Source: Macrobrachium rosenbergii (taxonomy: Eukaryota; Arthropoda; Malacostraca; Decapoda; Palaemonidae). From it: a stretch of DNA of 64,000 nt. The notes under the pieces are model-generated. The model was not told the DNA's origin. It made no database searches and saw only the letters and a program-made list of their open reading frames with translations. Location of the stretch: positions 10,739,662 through 10,803,661 of the forward strand of contig NC_089749.1 of assembly GCF_040412425.1 (NCBI RefSeq), in the 5' to 3' direction. This document shows, in pieces, positions 1 to 10,900 of the stretch; within the stretch, counting starts at the first letter, position 1; every line of letters starts with the position of its first letter. A program made the translations under genes and the position numbers.

Positions 1-130
1 CATCCCTTTTGAAATACTTAAAATTTATAATTTATCACGTCTGATTTTAAGATTCTGAGTAACATTTGACAACAACCAATATTTAGGTCATTTGTTCAAC
101 GCAGTGACTTGAATATTTATTTAATTTCAG

Positions 131-153
131 GTTCAGCTCCCCTGGAAGGATAA
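131..153 (+). CDS. Terminal exon of left-edge copy of the secreted Cys-rich family (partial gene)
   Basis: This is the last coding exon of a gene whose earlier exons lie left of the window. A pyrimidine-rich acceptor ends in AG at 129-130. The phase-1 reading then gives xSAPLEG and stops at 151-153. The bases after the acceptor match the last exon of gene A (20,636-20,679), including the shared stretch AAAGCTTAA, and the following ~600 bases match the flanks of genes A, B and C. Compared with gene A the exon is several bases shorter, which shifts the frame and shortens the C-terminal tail. It could be functional or decayed; the rest of the gene is not visible. Confidence 0.55.
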
Positions 154-805
154 AGCTTAACAAATCGATTCAAAATTTGATTGAATAAAAGGCCTGCCGC
201 CACTTTTAAATTGGACAGTGTATGTTGATACAATCAGATGTCAGCAGTGAATAAAATATATGCTGTGATCATATAAATTGGGTATAGAAATAAATATTGA
301 AATACTTTGTATTCAGGTGAAAAAAATGCTTATTTTTTGTTTAGAAAACTGAGGGATGTACTTTGATGTAACCTTGCATATCATTATCTCCGTGATGTCA
401 CTGACAATGTATTCGATAAAACCAAGCTTTTTTTGGGAGGTGTGTTCATCAGTGAATAGTTACTGTAACTGTTTTGTCAGTATTTAACCTTTCATTCTAT
501 ATTAAAACAATGATAATAGTATGCTACTTCCTTAATGAACGGAGAGTCTGTCTATTTTAACTTTGAATGTAACAGATTCAACATCTCTGTATTTCTTATT
601 TAAACACAAATGCTGTCATTTGGGGGGGGGAGAGTAAGAGTCAACCACAGTGATTTATTATAGTGAATTTCTGATTGTGTAATATCATCCTCCTCTTGAT
701 GTAGCCTTAATTGGTATTAGGATGAATAAAGATAATTATTGGCGGAAGGTAATGTTTCATTTTGAGTTTCCTACTGAATATTGCACAGTACACCACATGG
801 TCTAC
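154..805. repeat. 3' flank module of the gene array (left copy)
   Basis: This non-coding stretch is recognisably the same sequence as 20,680-21,320, 33,247-33,830 and 59,464-60,075, including the segment where a gap-rich T/G tract precedes 'aaccaca' and the 'ttggtattaggatgaataaa' region. It marks the downstream flank of each gene copy. No gene is seen in it. Confidence 0.6.
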
Positions 806-807
806 TG

Positions 808-1110
808 TTAGTGCCGTCAGTGCACCTCATGCGGTGCAATGTAGGCATAACTTATGGTTGTTTGCAGTGTCCCTTCGGCCCCTAGCTGCCACCCCTTTCA
901 TTCCTTTTACCGTACCTCCGTTCATATTCTCTTTCTTCCATCTGACTTTCCACCCTCTCTAACAATTGTTTCATAGTGCAACTGCTTTGAGGTTTTCTTC
1001 CTTTTTCACCTTTCAAACCTCTTTACTGTCATTTTTCGTTTCAGCCCTGAATGACCTCATAGGTCCCAGGGCTTGGCCTTTGGCCTAAATTGTATATTCT
1101 ATTCATTTCT
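808..1110 (+). mobile_element. ~300-bp SINE-like interspersed repeat, copy 1
   Basis: The element starts near 'tagtgccgtcagtgcacc', has a conserved middle with 'cccttcggcccctagctg' and ends with 'ggcctttggcctaaat'. The same ~300-bp sequence recurs at 6,562, 27,887, 32,327, 50,716, 54,692 and, truncated, at 60,710. I cannot see convincing tRNA A and B boxes, so the class (SINE or LINE tail) is open. The equivalent sites in the flanks of genes B (near 33,825) and C (near 60,075) lack it, so it inserted here after the duplication. Confidence 0.65.
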
Positions 1111-1465
1111 ATTGTAGCAACTAAAATGGAAATAAGACTAACATTGCTGAATTTCGTGAAAACTAATCACTTGAATAAATAACATTGCTGATAAAGAGTT
1201 TCTGTTAATAATGTCAGTAACGTGTTATTTATTTAAACCAAATTGATTAAGCCCTATTACTGAATGGCGGGTTTTTACTCCAAAAAAGTTGCTAAATGCG
1301 ACAAAGAGAGAATCATTCAATGTAATTGCAAAGGAGAAATCCAGAATAAAAAGTATAGTTACCCAAGAAAAATAAATGTACGTTTTCTGTCATTCAGCTT
1401 TTGACGTTTTCAGTTATCAAAGTTGTTTTCGCTTGTAACTAAGAATACGTTTCTTACAACTGACT

Positions 1466-1506
1466 TGACTAACATAGCGATGTTATTAATATCGCTATGT
1501 TAGTCA
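1466..1506. repeat. Perfect 16-bp inverted repeat
   Basis: The arms 1466-1481 and 1491-1506 are exact reverse complements around a 9-base spacer. A degenerate second copy of the right half follows at 1507-1531. It lies in intergenic DNA and could form a hairpin or a cruciform. Confidence 0.7.
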
Positions 1507-1788
1507 TGTTAGTGATATTATTAATATCGCAATTATTTTAAAGTGTTTACTTATAAATACCAGCAAATATCTCTGTCGCAATTAAATTTTTGTGATGAGG
1601 AACACTTGTTATCGGAAACGTTACCATTTCTGGGTAGTGAATAGAATGCAACCAAACGTCACAACACCTGTTCACTGTTGACGTTTAGTTCTCAACTTTA
1701 AACTGGCAAGAGTGTACTCGGTAAAATGATCTTTATAAAGGGAGAATCAAGAGACAGTTAATTACCGTGATACGTCTTCAGAGTGCAT

Positions 1789-2762
1789 ATGGATTCTGCA
1801 AAGAAACAGCGATTATGGAAAGAAATGTAAGTAGCCTCACCCACTTTGTTGGATTATTTTGCGGTAAAATGTCGTAGGCATTTAGCAAGGCCATGCTGCA
1901 GTAAGGTTCACCTTGGCGTTGAAAAGGTTACCCAAGTAAGGAGGATATTGAGTAATTAGAACTCAACGATATTATATACTTAAGTCAGTATACCAAATGG
2001 TCATTTTCCGGAAGACTCCAGCTAGCCATTTTTGTATGGAAAACCATTTTGGGTTTTTCATGCAAAAATGGCTAGGAAATGACAGGGCACTAAAAGAACC
2101 TAAAAATACCAACCTAACATACCCCAGGGGTGTTTACTGGTTACAATTTTGCCGTATTAGCTATGGAGGGGGATGGTGGCCGGTATTGTCTTACCTTATA
2201 AACCGTAATTTGATTAATATTTTTTCTCTGTCATGAGGCATTTGCGAAGGCTGTGTATTGAGAAGAAATGTTTTGTTTTGATGTATTTTACCCAAGAAAA
2301 ATATAAATTATAATGTGGGAGGTGGCTGGAGTCGTCCAAAAAATAATTTTATAAGTTGCCAATACCAAATTACTGAAGGATTCTCATATAAATGACAAGG
2401 ATAAATAAAAAAATTTTTACGACTTATAAGGTAAGAATAACCCCCGCCCCCTCCATGCAAAATTGAGAGAGAGTAGGGCCAGTTACTGTCATTTTTGGTG
2501 GCTTTCAAAATGGCAAGTTTTGATTATTTCACCCAAAAATGCATTAGGTATATGTAAGTCTTGGGACTAGGATCATCCTGGTCGAAATAGTTGAAGCAAG
2601 TTTTGATTATGTTTGCATTGTTGCTAGGGACTTAGCCCTACACCAGCGTTGGGCTGGGCGAGGTATCAATTTCTACCTGGTTAGAGTACGAAGGATGAAG
2701 CAATTAATGAAATCGATTGAATGGGAGCTCCTAAGAAGTTCCAACACCACTTTAACATACAG
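1789..2762 (+). CDS. Possible two-exon 5' end of an unidentified gene (partial)
   Basis: The proposed first exon starts with ATG at 1789 and ends at 1826 before GTAAGT, giving MDSAKKQRLWKE plus two bases. The proposed second exon (2628-2762) follows an acceptor TTGCTAG, stays open for 44 codons in the phase set by exon 1, and ends in CAG before GTAAGC. It reads ...HQRWAGRGINFYLVRV... and then MKSIEWELLRSS. I do not recognise the protein, and no third exon could be chosen. The first-exon region has counterparts at 35,100-35,150 and 61,515-61,550, where the ATG is lost but an acceptor-like tract and a GTAAGT remain. The second exon has no visible counterpart there. It could be a real gene, a decayed exon or chance. 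Confidence 0.3.
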
Positions 2763-4830
2763 GTAAGCACTATTTATGACGTACTTTATAACAGCATCAT
2801 TCATCTGCTCTTAATAGTGAACATTAGTAATTAGTAAACATTTGGTAACTGTAACGTGATTGTAAAGTGATGAGGTCCTTACTAGGCTAGGCATAGGTTA
2901 GTAGCCAAAGTTGGCTAGATTTAGCGGGCCAAGTGGCATTTACTGGTTAGGCCGTTGCCAGTTAAGGTCAGGCTAGGCTTGTGTTGTAAATCACCTGTAA
3001 AACTCCAGAACGGTTGCATAGGCTATACAAGACAAAAAAACACGTTTTAAAAGGTACGCCATATATCTAATTTCATAAGCTAGTTAATGCAAACCTGGCC
3101 AGGAGTACTATACCCCTCCCCCCTCAATCCCACTCCTGTAAGGTGAATTCTTTTGGGGTATGGGGCTACCAAAGCCCCCTTTGAGATATACTGGTTTTAG
3201 GGTAAGTTTATGTTTTTTTTTATAAGTAATTTGTTTGGAACAAGTTAACCTCTTGTGAAATTCAAAATTAGTTCATCCTAGTCCATTATAGGGCAATAGA
3301 CATGAAGCTTGTCACTCATCATTGTAGCTTAATAGATCTATAATCAAAATATGAAAAGAAGTTGACCGGCAGAGACCAATGATTTGATTATCACTGTATA
3401 AAAAGATGTTTCTATTAGCTCAAGATAGAGTTAGGACATCAACAAAATACGGCAACACAAAGATATTTAGCTATTTAAAAAAAAGCTGCTGATTCATTCC
3501 ATAGAGTTTACTGGTATTGAAATCATAGAGAAGTTTCTCCTTAGTAAAGGTCGTTTGAAAAATTTTAAAAGATTAATAAACATCTGGAAATGACGAAGAA
3601 TAAAAGAATTAGCATAAACATCTTCAGATTAAAATGCTGACTTTCCTACACTGTTGTCCTTGGATCTCCCAGGGATCTGTTGACACTCGCAAGATGTGCA
3701 GAAAATATAAAGGAAAATATGGATTCAGTATAGACTAGGTAACAGTGTAAATATGTGGCCAACTAGAGACGGTAGCAAGGACTGAAGTATACAGTATAAC
3801 AAGTGCTCTGGGCCGAAAAACGACGTCAAGTGTAGCTAACAATTGGTGGAATAAATTTCAACCCTGAGATTGAACTGTATCATCACCGTCACGAAAGAAA
3901 ATCAGTCAGCTAAATAAAATATCAAATCTATAATCAGAGACAGGTGTATCTGAAATCAGATGAGTCACAATGGTGAAGCGAGAGAAATAATTTTGGTTGC
4001 TTTTAATGTCCTATGTTTAATTAGTTTCTGTTGTAGATCCTAAGATTTTGCTGTAGTTTTTATTATCTTGTAGAAGTGGAAATATATGTAATTTTCTATC
4101 CAATTTATAAAACACCTTTCGGCTTTCAGCTTGAAGTCAATCTCTTGTTGAAAATGTTGATTAAAAGGCCGAATGCTTTGAGATTAAAACTCTGATGCTA
4201 CTTGTATCGCATGTCGTTCAAGAAATATTTAAAGGCTCTCGCGGGAAAAACTCGTAGTGTAGCAAATCCTTCAAGATGATGTCTTAAAGCTGGTGCCTTG
4301 TAAGCTAAAGTATTAAATATTATTCAGTTTTCCCAAAGAAGGTTTTTCCAAAGTTGATTTTGGTAAAGGGCTGATGCCTTGTAAGCTGGTGAGTAAATAT
4401 GATTCAGTTTTAAAGTTTTTTGAAAATGTTTTCCCTTTAAGAAATTTCATTTCATATAGCTTTCATTGTTTTCTAGGGTTTCTACGATGCTTGGAGAAGT
4501 CGAAAGCTCATGTACTCCGGTTATTTATGTTTTAGTGAAAATTACCGAACGATGAACGTTATACAAGCTGACCTCCGGTAACGTTTCCCAACTAAAAACA
4601 TTTTCATCGACAACGACTTGAGAATCACGGTTTCTTCAGGCTAGAGAATTTTCAGCTACCAAAGGGTGGTTAATTTTTCTTTAGTTTTTAAGAAGAAAGC
4701 CTCGTTGAGGCTATTGATGGGTTTCGAGAAGAGAAGTTGAAAACCCTCCACGCCAATGACTGGCATTTAGCTCTTTTCTTTTTCTATTGATCATGGGTGT
4801 ATTGAGCGAAGATATTAGGAATAAAAATCA
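2763..4830. other. Intergenic, nothing recognisable
   Basis: AT-rich unique-looking DNA. No ORF with protein-like composition, no tandem repeat and no clear transposon was seen. Short C-rich runs near 3,110-3,180 resemble the low-complexity CCTAACC-type repeats elsewhere in the window. Confidence 0.4.
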
Positions 4831-4837
4831 ATGGGAA

Positions 4838-5140
4838 TTGTTTTATGCGGATAATTTGGTGAATGGAGCAGAGGCTGAAGAAGGACATCAAAAGAAAGTG
4901 TAAGAGAGTAACAGAAATCTCTTGAATGGAGTGTTATGATGGCAAATGGGGTAAATGTGAGATTATGTTGTCCAGCAAGCAGGGGAGGGGATATGTTATT
5001 TAAACAAGATGAAAGAGGCTTAGATTTGAAACTGGTAGAGAATTTAAGGTGCTTAGGATTTACTTTTAAGCCAATAGAGGGGTGGGGGTGATGCTGAGGC
5101 TGAATGCAGGATGGCGTCTTTACTCACTGGCAGATCTATC
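4838..5140 (+). pseudogene. Non-LTR retrotransposon reverse transcriptase fragment
   Basis: The + strand reads LFYADNLVNGAEAEEG followed by a later block LVENLRCLGFTF. This matches the RT catalytic YADD region (here YADN, one catalytic Asp replaced) and the downstream region of LINE reverse transcriptases. A following piece resembles the thumb segment. Stops and frame changes separate the blocks, so it is a dead fragment. The family cannot be fixed from this length. Confidence 0.6.
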
Positions 5141-5149
5141 ACTTGGAAA

Positions 5150-5640
5150 AGCTTTAGGCCTGGATCCTAATGACTTCTCCCCTTCTTCAGTTTTCTGCCC
5201 TGTCCTTATTCCCTTTCCAAGAGACGCCGCCAAATCTCACCTATGTCTCCCTGCAGGTAATCCTCGAATGGGCAGGCAGTGGCGACGTGACTCACCACCA
5301 TGAGAATGACCTGGATCGACCCTGCTCAAACCACCCATCACAGGAGACGTGGAGGTCCCTGATAAGCAGCCCATAGAGTTTTGGTCGGCGTTCAGTAACA
5401 CGGACCAGGCGGAGGATAGTCACGGGCGCTTCCATTCGAACTCAAGTTGTTGAGAGAAAACAAAAAGAAATTTCTGATACCGTAAGTATCCTCCATCTTC
5501 TGGTTTGGCACGCCGTTCCTAAGAATTAAATGAATTAGAAGTTTCCGGGCGTGTAGTAGCTGCTGTGCACATAACTATTTATATAACATATATATGTGTG
5601 TGTGTGTTTTTATGTCTAAATTGCTCTTCAGTGAATAATA
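5150..5640. other. GC-richer stretch of unknown nature
   Basis: This segment is richer in G and C than its surroundings and carries short open frames (5082-5303 and 5170-5376) with no recognised domain. Possible splice signals occur (CTGCAG at ~5,250 and GTAAGTAT at ~5,483), but no consistent gene model could be built. It could be part of the adjacent LINE or an untranslated exon. Confidence 0.25.
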
Positions 5641-5657
5641 ATTATATATATTCAATG

Positions 5658-5729
<72 letters not shown>

Positions 5730-5763
5730 TGTGTGTAACATACGCACCCATATATACATATAC

Positions 5764-5832
<69 letters not shown>
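5640..5832. repeat. Compound (TA)n-(TG)n-(TA)n microsatellite
   Basis: (TA)n at about 5660-5700, (TG)n at 5703-5729 and (TA)n at 5770-5830. The 87-codon minus-strand frame across it is only a TA/TG translation. Confidence 0.9.
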
Positions 5833-5834
<2 letters not shown>

Positions 5835-5984
5835 TCACTTTATAATGGGAGAACTAACTCCTCTCAAAGGAAATTATGTATAAGTCCGTCTATCCCTCCT
5901 GGATTCGAGCCTATGCCTTTAGGGTTTTTGATACTAACTTTTCCACTAAGCTATCTTAGTTAATTTCAATTCTGTTTTACATTT

Positions 5985-6335
5985 TCTTACCGAAGTCAGG
6001 TTGTACTTGCAGTCGAAATCATTTTACATATTCTTACCGAATTGGGGTTGTACTGACAGTCGAAATTATTTTATATATATTTTTATATTTTTACCAAATT
6101 GAGGTTGTAATTTTCAGTCGAAATTATTTTATATATTTTTATATTTTTACCGAATTGAGGTTGTACTTTCAGTCGAAATTATTTTATATATTTTTATATT
6201 TTTACCGAATTTAGGTTGTACTTCAGTCGAAATTATTTTATATATATTCTCACCGAATTTAGGCTGTACTTCAGTCCGAAATTATTTTATATATATTCTC
6301 ACCGAATTTAGGCTGTACTTACAGTCGAAATCAAC
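5985..6335. repeat. ~57-bp minisatellite, about seven copies
   Basis: Units share 'accgaatt', 'aggttgtactt', 'cagtcgaaat' and 'tattttatata'. A single diverged copy of the same segment occurs near 23,660 in the matching part of the next duplicon, so the array expanded locally here. Confidence 0.7.
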
Positions 6336-6561
6336 CCATTTATATTGTAATAGTTAAGTGCTGATCGTAAAAAAAAAAAACAGTCCTACTTGTCTTTATG
6401 ACAAATTTATCATAAAACAGCTCGTAAGTAGGTCATCTAGGCCACTTAAAAGATTTAAGTAAGCTTCATCTAGACTACTGAAAAGATGACAAATACACTT
6501 CATCTGCACCAGTTGAACGATGGTTAGTAAAAGTCGTCCAGATCACAGACCCCGTAGGGGA

Positions 6562-6840
6562 TACTGCCGTCAGTGCACCTCATGTGGTGCACTGCAGGCA
6601 TTACTTGAGGTTCTTTTCAGCTTCCCTTCGGCCCCTAGCTGCAGCCCCTTTCATTCCTTTTACTGTAACTCCATCTTAGTTTCCACCCTCTCCTAACAGT
6701 CGATTCATAGTGGAACTTAGAGGTTTTCCTCCTGTTACACCTTGCGAACCTTCTTACTGTCAATTTCCGTTTCAGCGCAGAATGGCCTTATAGGTCCCAG
6801 GGCTTGGCCTTTAGCCTAAATTCTATATTCTGTTGTATTT
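6562..6840 (+). mobile_element. ~300-bp SINE-like interspersed repeat, copy 2
   Basis: Same element as 808-1110: it begins at the 'ctgccgtcagtgcacctc' block and ends at 'ggcctttagcctaaatt'. It has small internal deletions. No convincing target-site duplication was found. Confidence 0.7.
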
Positions 6841-6879
6841 TATCGGGATCAGTGCCATACTTTTAAATAGAAGACATCT

Positions 6880-7150
6880 AAACTGTCTGGACTGTTACGA
6901 GTAAATATAACCAGCATCACATGACCTCAATATGATAGGTATTGGGAATCCAATCAAAGCGTCTCGACGATTGTGATGCAGATAAAGACTTGATGCTTCT
7001 CTTACTCTTATCATAAAGAAAAGTCACCCGTCCATTTCCCTTATCAGGCTTAGAATATTGTCTTTAACTGGAGAAATAATTGTATATAAACAAAGAAACC
7101 TCTGATTGCCAAGAAAATACAGTGACTTCTTATTGCTTCGTTTTTCTCAG
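6880..7150. repeat. Segment shared with 23,960-24,150 and 48,180-48,380
   Basis: The region around 'ttatcaggcttagaatattgtc' and the bases after it match both later duplicons, so it is part of the ancestral pre-gene flank. No gene is seen. Confidence 0.5.
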
Positions 7151-7179
7151 TTTCTTGTATACATCTATATAAATACATG

Positions 7180-7293
7180 TGTATATTATATATACAGTAT
7201 ATATACAGTATATATATATATAATATATAAATTATTTATTCATATAAATATTAATATATCTATATATAAATATATTCACGTCAAATATTATAT

Positions 7294-7354
<61 letters not shown>

Positions 7355-7355
7355 A

Positions 7356-7391
<36 letters not shown>

Positions 7392-7395
7392 TGCA
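7180..7395. repeat. (TA)n and (ATGT)n microsatellites
   Basis: Imperfect TA-rich DNA from 7180, nearly pure (TA)n at about 7299-7350 and (ATGT)n at 7365-7393. The ORFs across it are repeat translations. Confidence 0.9.
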
Positions 7396-7925
7396 GGGAA
7401 GCCATTCAATGATATTAATTCGATAGGTATGAACATAACGATTTTTTTGTAAGCCCAGTGATTGCTGAGGTCAAAACGAAATGAAAGGTTGAATAGGTGA
7501 GAGTACAGACATTTTAACCTAAAGTAACCGTTACTTTGAGCGAAAAAACGCAACAGAGAGGCAAATCGTAGAGTGCCAGTTTGGCGAAATGAAAAATATT
7601 TTTTGAAGAGTAAAATTCGAAAAAGTTTAAAATTTTGCTTATTTAATACACTTCACTTACTCGACACAGTAGGAAGAAGCATCGATCTTAAATAGGAATG
7701 GTATAGAGTGCTGAAAAGTAAAGTTTTAGAGTATTCGGTGTACATAATAGTTTTATACACATCTCTTGCCAGATACAGATGAGTCAGTACCTTTTCTCTT
7801 TCGTTAAAGTTGAAATTGATGGATACTTTCTCCCGGTTTGATTAAAATTCCAATAGAAATAACATTTCCTTTTTGTTTGGCGCTGAGTCTGCTCATCCAG
7901 TTGCTTTCATTGTAGTTTTAAATTG
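7396..7925. other. Intergenic, nothing recognisable
   Basis: AT-rich DNA left of the satellite. No repeat unit and no protein-like ORF was seen. Confidence 0.4.
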
Positions 7926-10900
7926 CGCGTTGATATCGTTGCATTGAATAGATTAAATTTTCGTCAGTGTTATATTAGTGTGTGGAATTCGTTTTCGTCT
8001 GTTTCGTACACTTTTTTACTTAGTCAAATTAATTTGTTTGTTTCTTACACTTTAATTAAGGACACTCAATTTACCTGTTTCTTACACGTTTACTTGATAA
8101 AACTCAGTAACTGTTTCGTACAGTTTTACAAAATGAAACTCATTTTGCATGTTTTGTACAATTTTACTTAAACTGATTTTCTCAGTTTAGTAGACTTTTA
8201 CTTAAAGAAACTCGTTTATTCTGTTTCGTACACTTTTACTTTCGTGAGACTAAATTCGTCTGTTTCGTGCAATTTTACATTAATGAAATTCAATTTGTTT
8301 GTTTCGATCACTTTTACTTAAGTAAACTCAATTCTTCTGCTTCGTACACTCCTACTTAGTCTACGTCATACACTTCTAATTAATAAAACTCAAATAGTCT
8401 GCTTTGGACACTTCTAATTAATAAAACTCAATTAGTCAGCTTTGGACACTTCTAATTAATAAAACTCAATTAGTCTGTTGACACTCTAATTAATAAAACT
8501 CACCTATCTGCTTGGGATAATTTCTAATTAATAAAACTCAATTAGTCTGCTTTGACACTTCTAATTAATAAAACTCAATTAGTCTACTTTGGACACTTCT
8601 AATTAATAAAACTCACTAGTCTGCTTGACACTTCTAATTAATAAACTCAATTAGTCTGCTTTGGACACTTCTAATTAATAAAATTCACTAGTCTGCTTTG
8701 GACACTTCTAATTAATAAAATCTCCAATTAGTCTGCTTTGGACACTTCTAATTAATAAAACTCAATTAGTCTGCTTTGGACACTTCTAATTAATAAAACT
8801 GCAACTTCTAATTAGTCTGCTTTGGACACTTCTAATTAATAAAACTCAAATAGTCTGCTTTGGACACTTCTAATTAATAAAACTCAAATAGTCTGCTTTG
8901 GACACTTCTAATTAATAAAACTCAATTAGTCTGCTTTGGACACTTCTAATTAATAAAACTCAATTAGTCTGCTTTGGACACTTCTAATTAATAAAACTCA
9001 ATTAGTCTAACTAATTAATAAAACTCAATTAGTCTGCTTTGGACACTTCTAATTAATAAAACTCAATTAGTCTGCTTTGGACACTTCTAATTAATAAAAC
9101 TCAATTTAATCTGCTTTGGACACTTCTAATTAATAAAACTCAATTAGTCTGCTTTGGACACTTCTAATTAATAAAACTCAATTAGTCTGCTTTGGACACT
9201 TCTAATTAATAAAACTCACACTTCTAATTAATAACTTCTAATTAATAAAATTCAATTAGTCTGCTTTGGACACTTCTAATTAATAAAACTCAATTAGTCT
9301 GCTTTGGACACTTCTAATTAATAAAATTCAATTAGTCTGCTTTGGACAATTCTAATTAATAAAACTCAATTAGTCTGCTTTGGACACTTCTAATTAATAA
9401 AATTAATAAAACTTCAATTAGTCTGCTTTGGACACTTCTAATTAATAAAACTCAATTAGTCTGCTTTGGACACTTCTAATTAATAAAACTCAATTTAGTC
9501 TGCTTTGGACACTTCTAATTAATAAAATTCAATTAGTCTGCTTTTGGACACTTCTAATTAATAAAACTCAATTAGTCTGCTTTGGACAATTAGTCTGCTT
9601 TGGACACTTAATTAATAAAACTCAATTAGTCTCAATTAGTCTGCTTTGGACACTTCTAATTAATAAAATTCAATTAGTCTGCTTTTGGACAATTTCTAAT
9701 TAATAAAACTCAAATAGTCTGTTTGGACACTTCTAATTAATAAAACTCAATTAGTCTGCTTTGGACACTTCTAATTAGTTAAAACTTCAATTAGTCTGCT
9801 TCTGACACTTCTAATTAATAAAACTCAATTAGTCTGCTTTGGACACTTCTCTGCACCAATAAAATTCAATTAGTCTACTTTGGACACTTCATACCAACAA
9901 ACCACTGAATTGTTGGACACTTCTAATTAATAAAACCTAATTAGTCTGCTTTAGACACTTCTAATTAATAAACTCAATTAGTCTGTTTGACACATCTAAT
10001 TAATAAAACTCCAATTAGTCTGCTTTGACACTAATCAATAAAACTCAATTAGTCTGCTTGGACGCTTCTAATTAATAAACCCAAATAGTCTGCTTCGACA
10101 CGCCTAATTAATAAAACCCAATTAGTCTGCTTTAGACACTTTTCTAATAAACCCAAAGTCTCTCTTCGACACTTCAATTAGTCTGCTTGGACACTTCTTC
10201 CTAATAAAACTCAATTAGTGTGCTTTGACACTTCTAATTAATAAAACTCAATTAGTCTGCTTCTGACACTTATAATTAATAAAACCCAATTAGTCTTGCT
10301 TCGACACTTAATTAATAAAACCCAATTAGTCTTGTTCGACATTTTTAATTAATAAAACCCAATTAGTCTGCTTGACACTTATTTTCTAAACCCAATTAAA
10401 CCCAGTTAGTCTGCTTCGACACTTTATTTAATAAAACCTAATTAGTCTTGTTCGACACTTCTAATTAATAAAACCCAATTAGTCTGCTTCTGACACTTAT
10501 AATTAATAAACCTTTAGTCTGCTTTCGACACTTATTCTCAATAAACCCAATTAGTCTGCTTCGACACTTTTAATCAATAAAACCTAATTAGTCTTGTTTG
10601 ACACTTTATTTCAATAAAACCCAATTAGTTTGCTTCTGGACACTTCTAATTAATAAAATTCAATTAGTCTGCTTTGACACTTCTAATTAATAAAACCCAA
10701 TTAGTCTGCTTTGGGACACTTCTTCTTAATAAACCTAATTAGTCTGCTTTGGACACTTCTAATTAATAAAACCTAATTAGTCTGCTTTGACACTTTAATT
10801 AATAAAACCCAAATAGTCTGCTTCGACACTTGTAATTAATAAAACCCAATTAGTCTGTTTCTGGACACTTAATTAATAAAACCCAATTAGTCTGCTTCAC

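Noticed and set aside
5082..5376. Short + strand ORFs as a host exon
   Set aside because: No domain, no consistent splice model, and they adjoin a LINE fragment.
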